From positions 1,984,001 through 2,048,000 of the forward strand of contig NZ_VFMQ01000001.1 in NCBI RefSeq assembly GCF_006715175.1: 64,000 bases of DNA, read 5' to 3'. Each line of letters opens with the position of its first letter. Positions within the stretch are counted from its first letter, which is position 1. The notes under the pieces are model-generated. The model was not told the DNA's origin. It searched no databases and saw only the letters and a program-made list of their open reading frames with translations. The DNA comes from Curtobacterium citreum (GTDB lineage Bacteria; Actinomycetota; Actinomycetes; Actinomycetales; Microbacteriaceae). Below, in pieces: positions 57,919-64,000 of this stretch. A program made the position numbers and the translations under genes.

Positions 57919-58842
57919 TCAGGACGGCATGACGCCGAGGACGTCGATGACGTACGCAGTCGCCGAACCGCCCTGGTGCACGATCGCCAGGACCTGGTCG
58001 CCGACGTGACGGCCGATCACGGCCTTGCGCACGCCGTCGATGACCTGGCCCTCGGCGAGCGGCAGCGTCTGCGCGCCCGAGCCGTCGGTCCAGTTCGACC
58101 CGGTGACGTTCGAGTCGGCGGTCGAGTCGCCCCAGGTCACGGCCGTGTACTTGAAGACGGCGGTGTCCTTGTCGGTGAGCTCGGCGCCGCTGCCCTTGCG
58201 GAGCAGGTGGTACTCGTCGCTCGTCGGCGCGCTCCACGAGGGGATCGTGATGCCGGGGGCGCCGGACGGTGCGAGGACGACCGCGGGCATCTCGTCGCCG
58301 GCGAGCTGCGGGGTCCCGGTCGCGCGGGCGTCGTAGGCGCGGCGCACGTCCACCACGGCGACGACGGCGTCCTCGGTCTTCGAGGACTCGGTGGAGGTGC
58401 TCGCCCCGGCGGTCAGGGCGCTCTTGGGGAGCGCGACGGCCAGGCGGTCGCCGACGTTCGAGCACTCGAGCGCGGCACCGAGGGCGCCGAACTTGTCCGC
58501 GCCCGCCGTGAGCAGCGCGCTCTGGCCGGAGTAGCCGCTCGTCTCGACGACCTTCCCGGTGGCACCGTCGACGAGCGTGTACTCGACGAGGACCGGCGTG
58601 CCCTGCTCGACCGCACGACCGTCACCGGAACGGAGCACCGAGACCTGCGTGCCCTTCGTGGTGAGCCCGGCCGGGACGTTCACCTTCGGCTCCTTGCCGA
58701 ACGCACCGCTCGCGGTGACCGCCTGCGACGCTGCCCCGGGGGCGGCGCAGCGGGGCGGCGTCGTGCCGGCACCGCTGGCGGAGCAGCCGGTGAGGGCGGC
58801 GGCGAGGCCGATGGTGACCAGGAGTGCGGGGATGGTGCGCAC
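57919..58842 (-). CDS. Lipoprotein with FKBP-type peptidyl-prolyl isomerase domain
   Basis: A 307-residue exported lipoprotein. The signal peptide ends with the lipobox LTGC (lipidated Cys20). The C-terminal third (from LRKGSGAELTDKDTAVFKYTAVTWGDS to the end) is an FKBP fold with LAEGQVIDGVRKAVIGRHVGDQVLAIV. A degenerate FKBP-like repeat precedes it (around GTPVLVEYTLVDGATGKVVETS). Likely folds envelope proteins. GTG start supported by AAAGAGGG upstream. Its own lipid maturation could involve the Lnt encoded nearby. Confidence 0.9.
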   Translation of the reverse strand: MRTIPALLVTIGLAAALTGCSASGAGTTPPRCAAPGAASQAVTASGAFGKEPKVNVPAGLTTKGTQVSVLRSGDGRAVEQGTPVLVEYTLVDGATGKVVETSGYSGQSALLTAGADKFGALGAALECSNVGDRLAVALPKSALTAGASTSTESSKTEDAVVAVVDVRRAYDARATGTPQLAGDEMPAVVLAPSGAPGITIPSWSAPTSDEYHLLRKGSGAELTDKDTAVFKYTAVTWGDSTADSNVTGSNWTDGSGAQTLPLAEGQVIDGVRKAVIGRHVGDQVLAIVHQGGSATAYVIDVLGVMPS

Positions 58843-58885
58843 GGACCCTCTTTCCGTTCGATGCAGGACGGGCACGGTCGGTACT

Positions 58886-60708
<1,823 letters not shown>

Positions 60709-60716
60709 GGGCGACG

Positions 60717-60722
60717 AGTCTA
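60717..60722 (-). promoter_or_regulatory. -10 box of the HAD-trmI pair (leaderless layout)
   Basis: TAGACT on the minus strand ends 8 nt before the HAD GTG start. Confidence 0.45.
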
Positions 60723-60853
60723 GCGGTCGGGGTTCCGCTGCACGCGGACGCCGCCACGCCCCGACGAGCGCCGGGCCTATCCTGGGGTACTCGTACCGTG
60801 TCCGGCCGCGCGCGTGCAGCGCGTGCCCCGCTCCACCACCAGGAGGCCCCTCC

Positions 60854-61780
60854 GTGCCACAGCACTCCCCCTTCAGCGACGGCCGACTGCTCGTCGTCGC
60901 GTTCGAGGGCTGGAACGACGCCGGCGAGGCGGCCAGCGGTCTCGCTCGGCGCATCGTCGACGCCCTGGGGCTCGACGAACTGCGCGAGATCGACGGTGAG
61001 CGGTACGTCGACTACCAGTTCAACCGGCCAGAGGTCGGGACCTCGGAGGACGGCTCGCGCGGCATCACCTGGCCCCGGATCGTGCTGTACGGCCCCGGCC
61101 AGGACGGTCGACCGGTCGTCGGAGCGACGGGTGCCGAGTCCGAGCGCGAGGTCTTCGTGCTCGTCGGCCCCGAGCCCTCGCGGACGTGGCGCGGCTTCTG
61201 CGCCGAGGTGATCGACCTCGCCGACGTGTACTCGATCGACGCCGTGGTGTTCGTCGGGGCGATGCTCGCCGACGTGCCGCACACCCGACCGATCTCGGTG
61301 TTCGTCTCGAGCGAGGACGCCGGGGTGCGCTCGGCCTTCGACGTCGACCGCTCCACGTACGAGGGCCCGACGGGCATCCTCGGCGTGCTGTCCGACGCGA
61401 TGGACACCGCGGGCCTGACGACCCTGTCGCTCTGGGCCTCGGTCCCGCACTACGTGCACAACTCCCCCTCGCCGAAGGCCACCCTGTCGCTCCTCGACAA
61501 GATGGAGGAGCTCACCGACGTCACCGTGCCGCGCGGCACCCTGCTCGACGAGGCCACGGAGTGGGAGGAGGGCATCGACGCCCTCGCCGCCGACGACGAG
61601 GACATGGCGAGCTACATCGGGCAGCTCGAGCAGGCCCGGGACACCGTCGACTCCCCCGAGGCGTCCGGGGACGCCATCGCGCAGGAGTTCGAGCAGTACC
61701 TCCGGCGGCGGGAGCGCAAGGACGGCAAGGACGGCGGCACCGCGGGTGGCGAGGGTCCCTGGCGGCCGCCCCAGCAGTAG
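60854..61780 (+). CDS. PAC2 family protein
   Basis: A 308-residue protein of the PAC2 (proteasome assembly chaperone 2-like) family, conserved in Actinobacteria with or without a proteasome. Family blocks: VAFEGWNDAGEAAS at the N-terminus, VFVGAMLADVPHTRPI, YEGPTGILGVL and SLWASVPHYVHNSPSPKATL. The C-terminal 80 residues are acidic and Gly/Lys-rich. Function is unknown. GTG start with a perfect AGGAGG 7 nt upstream; a TATCCT box lies about 70 nt further up. Confidence 0.92.
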   Translation: MPQHSPFSDGRLLVVAFEGWNDAGEAASGLARRIVDALGLDELREIDGERYVDYQFNRPEVGTSEDGSRGITWPRIVLYGPGQDGRPVVGATGAESEREVFVLVGPEPSRTWRGFCAEVIDLADVYSIDAVVFVGAMLADVPHTRPISVFVSSEDAGVRSAFDVDRSTYEGPTGILGVLSDAMDTAGLTTLSLWASVPHYVHNSPSPKATLSLLDKMEELTDVTVPRGTLLDEATEWEEGIDALAADDEDMASYIGQLEQARDTVDSPEASGDAIAQEFEQYLRRRERKDGKDGGTAGGEGPWRPPQQ

Positions 61781-61788
61781 ACGCACCA

Positions 61789-61840
61789 CAGACGGACGGG
61801 AGGCGCGGTGCCGGCTGGCACCGCGCCTCCCGTCCGTCTG
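61789..61840. repeat. Palindromic repeat A, copy 4 (longest, perfect)
   Basis: Two exact 24-nt arms containing GGACGGGAGGCGCGGTGCC are separated by a 4-nt loop, just past the PAC2 gene and facing the convergent mshC gene. Likely doubles as terminator. Confidence 0.85.
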
Positions 61841-61894
61841 CGGGCACGTCCGCCAGCCGCCAGCCGCGTCGCGGCGGGCCGCCCCCCCCCGCTC

Positions 61895-61993
61895 GGCGCG
61901 CCGAGCGCGCCAGATCTGGCCCGTTCGGCGCCGTCCGCCGACGAGACGTGCCCGCCCAGCGGCACACGCGCGGCGTGTCGTGCACGCTCGACC
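61895..61993. repeat. Intergenic repeat B, copy 2
   Basis: GGCGCGCCGAGCGCGCC, AGATCT centre, GGCCCGTTCGGCGCC, then about 60 nt matching copy 1 (shared blocks CCGACG, GTGC, GTGTCGTGC). It lies next to repeat A copy 4, after a run of nine C. Confidence 0.7.
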
Positions 61994-62009
61994 GGCGCGG
62001 GCCGACCTG

Positions 62010-63254
62010 TCAGCCGAGGCGGATGCCGAGCAGGGCGTCGACGAGGTCGACGAGCTCCGGCGTGACGGCCGTGCCGCCCGCAATCGCGGTGTCCACCGCG
62101 GCGACCGCTCCGGGCGTGTCGAGGTCGTCGGCGACCCGTGCGCGGATGCGCGCGGCGACGTCGGCGGCGTCGTCTGCGTGTCCGGCCGGCTCGCCGGCGG
62201 CCCAGGCGTCCCAGGTCGCGAGGCGTGCCGTGGCGCTCGAGAGCTCGCCGTCGAACCACTCCCAGTCGTCGGAGTACTTGTGCGACAGCAGGGCGAGGCG
62301 GATCGCGCGCGGGTCGGCGCCGTCGTCGAGCAGTCCGCGGACGGTGACGAGGTTGCCGAGCGACTTCGAGATCTTCTCGCCCTGGTAGGCGATCATCCCG
62401 GTGTGCACGAACGCGTTCGCGAGGGGTTGGTGCGCGAGAGCCGCCGCGTGACCGGCGCTCATCTCGTGGTGCGGGAAGACGAGGTCGCTGCCGCCGCCCT
62501 GCACGCTGATCGGCAGGCCGAGGCGGTCGCCCGCGATGACGCTGCACTCGATGTGCCAGCCCGGACGTCCCGGACCGACGACGGTGTCCCACGACGGCTC
62601 CCCCGTGCGCGCGGCGCGCCAGAGCAGTGGGTCGAGCGGATCGCGCTTGCCGGCACGGTCGGGGTCGCCGCCGCGCTCGGCCGACAGGCGCGTCATCGTC
62701 TCGCGGTCCAGTCGGCTCTCGTCCCCGAGCGTCCACGCCTCGGTGGGGCGGTTCACGTCGAAGTAGAGGTCGTCGCCCTCGGACTCCGCCGTCGGGACCG
62801 CGTAGGCGTAGCCGGTCTCCTGCAGGAAGGCGACGGCCTCGGCGACGCGCTCGACCTCGTCCGTGACGGCGACGTACTCGTCCGGCGGCAGGACGCGGAG
62901 CGCCTCCATGTCGCGACGGAACAGGTCGATCTGCGAGGCGGCGAGCTCGCGCCAGTCCACGCCGTCACGGGCGGCTCGCTCGAGCAGCGGGTCGTCGACG
63001 TCGGTCGTGTTCTGCGCGTACTCGACCAGGAGCCCGGCGTCCCGCCATGCCCGGCCGAGGGTGTCGAACGCCAGGTAGGTCGCGGCATGGCCGAGGTGCG
63101 TCGCGTCGTACGGCGTGATGCCGCAGACGTAGAGCGCGGCGCGGTCCTCGCCGCGCGTCGGGTCCACCGGGTGCCCGGACGCCGTGTCGTGCACGACGGG
63201 ACGAGGGCCCTCCCCGGGGACGTCGGGGACGGATGGGGCCTCCCAGGCCCTCAC
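62010..63254 (-). CDS. mshC: Cysteine:GlcN-Ins ligase MshC (mycothiol synthesis)
   Basis: Joins cysteine to glucosaminyl-inositol in mycothiol synthesis. The 414-residue protein is a cysteinyl-tRNA synthetase homologue with zinc-site CGITPYDATHLGHA (HIGH-equivalent), KISKS in GEKISKSLGN, and the zinc-binding GWHIECSVIA. It lacks the anticodon-binding C-terminus of CysS and matches MshC length, and its place beside uppP is the conserved mshC neighbourhood. The GTG start overlaps the uppP stop by 4 nt. Confidence 0.93.
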   Translation of the reverse strand: MRAWEAPSVPDVPGEGPRPVVHDTASGHPVDPTRGEDRAALYVCGITPYDATHLGHAATYLAFDTLGRAWRDAGLLVEYAQNTTDVDDPLLERAARDGVDWRELAASQIDLFRRDMEALRVLPPDEYVAVTDEVERVAEAVAFLQETGYAYAVPTAESEGDDLYFDVNRPTEAWTLGDESRLDRETMTRLSAERGGDPDRAGKRDPLDPLLWRAARTGEPSWDTVVGPGRPGWHIECSVIAGDRLGLPISVQGGGSDLVFPHHEMSAGHAAALAHQPLANAFVHTGMIAYQGEKISKSLGNLVTVRGLLDDGADPRAIRLALLSHKYSDDWEWFDGELSSATARLATWDAWAAGEPAGHADDAADVAARIRARVADDLDTPGAVAAVDTAIAGGTAVTPELVDLVDALLGIRLG

Positions 63255-64000
63255 GGCTGGACCACTCCGAGCGACAGCAACACGATGAGCACGATACCGA
63301 GTGCGATCCGGTAGACCACGAAGGGCAGGAAGCTCCGCTTCGAGATGTAGTTCATGAACGCGGCGATCACGACGAAGCCGACGAGGAACGCGACCACCGT
63401 GGCGACGAGCGTGTCGACGAGTCCGAAGGGCGCGCCGGTGTCCCCGAGGCTCGTCGCGGCCTCGTAGAAGCCGGACAGGAACACCGCCGGGATCGCGAGC
63501 AGGAACGCGAACCGCGCCGCGGCCGGACGGGTGTAGCCGAGCGCGAGGCCCATCGAGACGGTCGCACCGGAGCGCGAGACACCCGGCACCAGGGCGAGCA
63601 CCTGCGCGAGACCGATGAGCAGGCCGCTCCGGAACGTCATGTGCTCGATGCGGCGCACCTTGCGACCGACGACGTCGAGCACGCCGAGCACGATGCCGAA
63701 CACGATGAGGACGATCGCGACGATCCACAGGGACCGGAAGGTGGTCTCGATCGAGTCCTTGAGCAGCAGCCCCGCGACCCCGATCGGGATCGTCCCGAGG
63801 ATCACCAGCCAGCCCAGCCGGACGTCGGGGTCGCCCTTCGGGATGTCCCGCCGGAGGACCGAGCGGAACCACCGCCCGACGATCCGCGTGATGTCCTTCC
63901 AGAAGTAGATGAGCACCGCGGTCTCGGTGCCGAGCTGCGTCACCGCCGTGAAGGCCGCGCCGGGGTCCTTCGCGTCGGGCAGGAACAGGCCCACGATGCG
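63251..64000 (-). CDS. uppP: Undecaprenyl-diphosphatase UppP/BacA, 5' end outside window
   Basis: Regenerates undecaprenyl phosphate, the lipid carrier for peptidoglycan and other envelope polymers. At least 249 residues of the C-terminal part are present; the start lies beyond the window edge (the frame continues as RIVGLFLPDAKDPGAAF, a conserved UppP segment). The second conserved catalytic region is seen as VPGVSRSGATVSMGLALG. Six or more membrane helices are predicted. It is co-transcribed with mshC. Confidence 0.96.
   Translation of the reverse strand, partial: RIVGLFLPDAKDPGAAFTAVTQLGTETAVLIYFWKDITRIVGRWFRSVLRRDIPKGDPDVRLGWLVILGTIPIGVAGLLLKDSIETTFRSLWIVAIVLIVFGIVLGVLDVVGRKVRRIEHMTFRSGLLIGLAQVLALVPGVSRSGATVSMGLALGYTRPAAARFAFLLAIPAVFLSGFYEAATSLGDTGAPFGLVDTLVATVVAFLVGFVVIAAFMNYISKRSFLPFVVYRIALGIVLIVLLSLGVVQP

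Noticed and set aside
61882..61890. Run of nine C residues
   Set aside because: It lies between genes, so a slipped-strand effect on a coding frame is not possible; it could even be a sequencing-length uncertainty.

Overview
The window is about 72% GC, densely coded, and uses many GTG and TTG starts. Its gene content and order (thrS-HIT-pdxST-yebC-ruvCAB-yajC-secDF-rel; ctaE-qcrCAB; pafBC-tatC-helicase-lnt-rbpA; mshC-uppP) point to an actinobacterium of the family Microbacteriaceae. Curtobacterium is my best guess from general protein character, but I could not run a comparison. Most of the window is chromosomal core. I see no tRNA or rRNA gene, CRISPR array, insertion sequence, integrase or phage gene.

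Layout. 0.2-6.6 kb: a membrane-anchored hypothetical protein, a second-type YidC insertase with a DUF6412 protein, YbaK, and an HspR/ECF-sigma-type controlled ClpC-like unfoldase, followed by a roughly 500-nt untranslated stretch and a small protein. 6.7-7.7 kb: a secreted family-6 glycoside hydrolase. 7.9-22 kb: a housekeeping run on the plus strand (apt, thrS, HIT, pdxS, pdxT, yebC, ruvC, ruvA, ruvB, yajC, secD, secF, rhodanese, rel). 22-30 kb: an AbiEi-like protein, a ROK kinase, deoC, then an SDR-SGNH-DUF6804 operon, a Stealth-type sugar-phosphate transferase and a phosphoesterase. 30-34.4 kb: the ctaE-qcrCAB respiratory operon (minus), divergent from trpD. 35.7-40.7 kb: glpFK divergent from dhaKLM around a shared operator region. 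40.8-43.8 kb: a TetR regulator divergent from a stand-alone ketosynthase, plus a zinc alcohol dehydrogenase. 44-50 kb: DUF4190, a UvrA-like ABC protein, Nudix, SDR, NfeD and SPFH. 50-64 kb: rbpA, lnt, helicase, tatC, pafC, pafB, FKBP lipoprotein, trmI and HAD (minus), PAC2 (plus), mshC and the 3' part of uppP (minus).

How the genes work together. Glycerol enters through GlpF and is phosphorylated by GlpK; dihydroxyacetone is phosphorylated by the PEP-dependent DhaKLM, whose DhaM carries its own HPr domain. CtaE and QcrCAB are parts of the actinobacterial bcc-aa3 supercomplex. YajC-SecDF, TatC, YidC, Lnt and UppP are the envelope and secretion set. RuvABC, the PafBC regulators, the UvrA-like protein and the helicase belong to DNA repair or nucleic-acid maintenance. 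MshC makes mycothiol.

The most interesting non-gene signals are these. (1) A heat/oxidative-stress control region in front of the ClpC-like gene: an ECF-type promoter directly followed by a HAIR (HspR) site, read from a TTG start. (2) A family of perfect palindromes (core GGACGGGAGGCRCGG) at several gene ends, with half-copies inside linker-coding parts of genes. (3) A second, unrelated repeat of about 100 bp present twice. (4) Duplicated operators between tetR and the ketosynthase and between glpFK and dhaKLM. (5) A recurrent TANNNT box 6-8 nt before start codons, suggesting widespread leaderless transcription. (6) No tatA between pafC and tatC; a palindrome occupies that gap.
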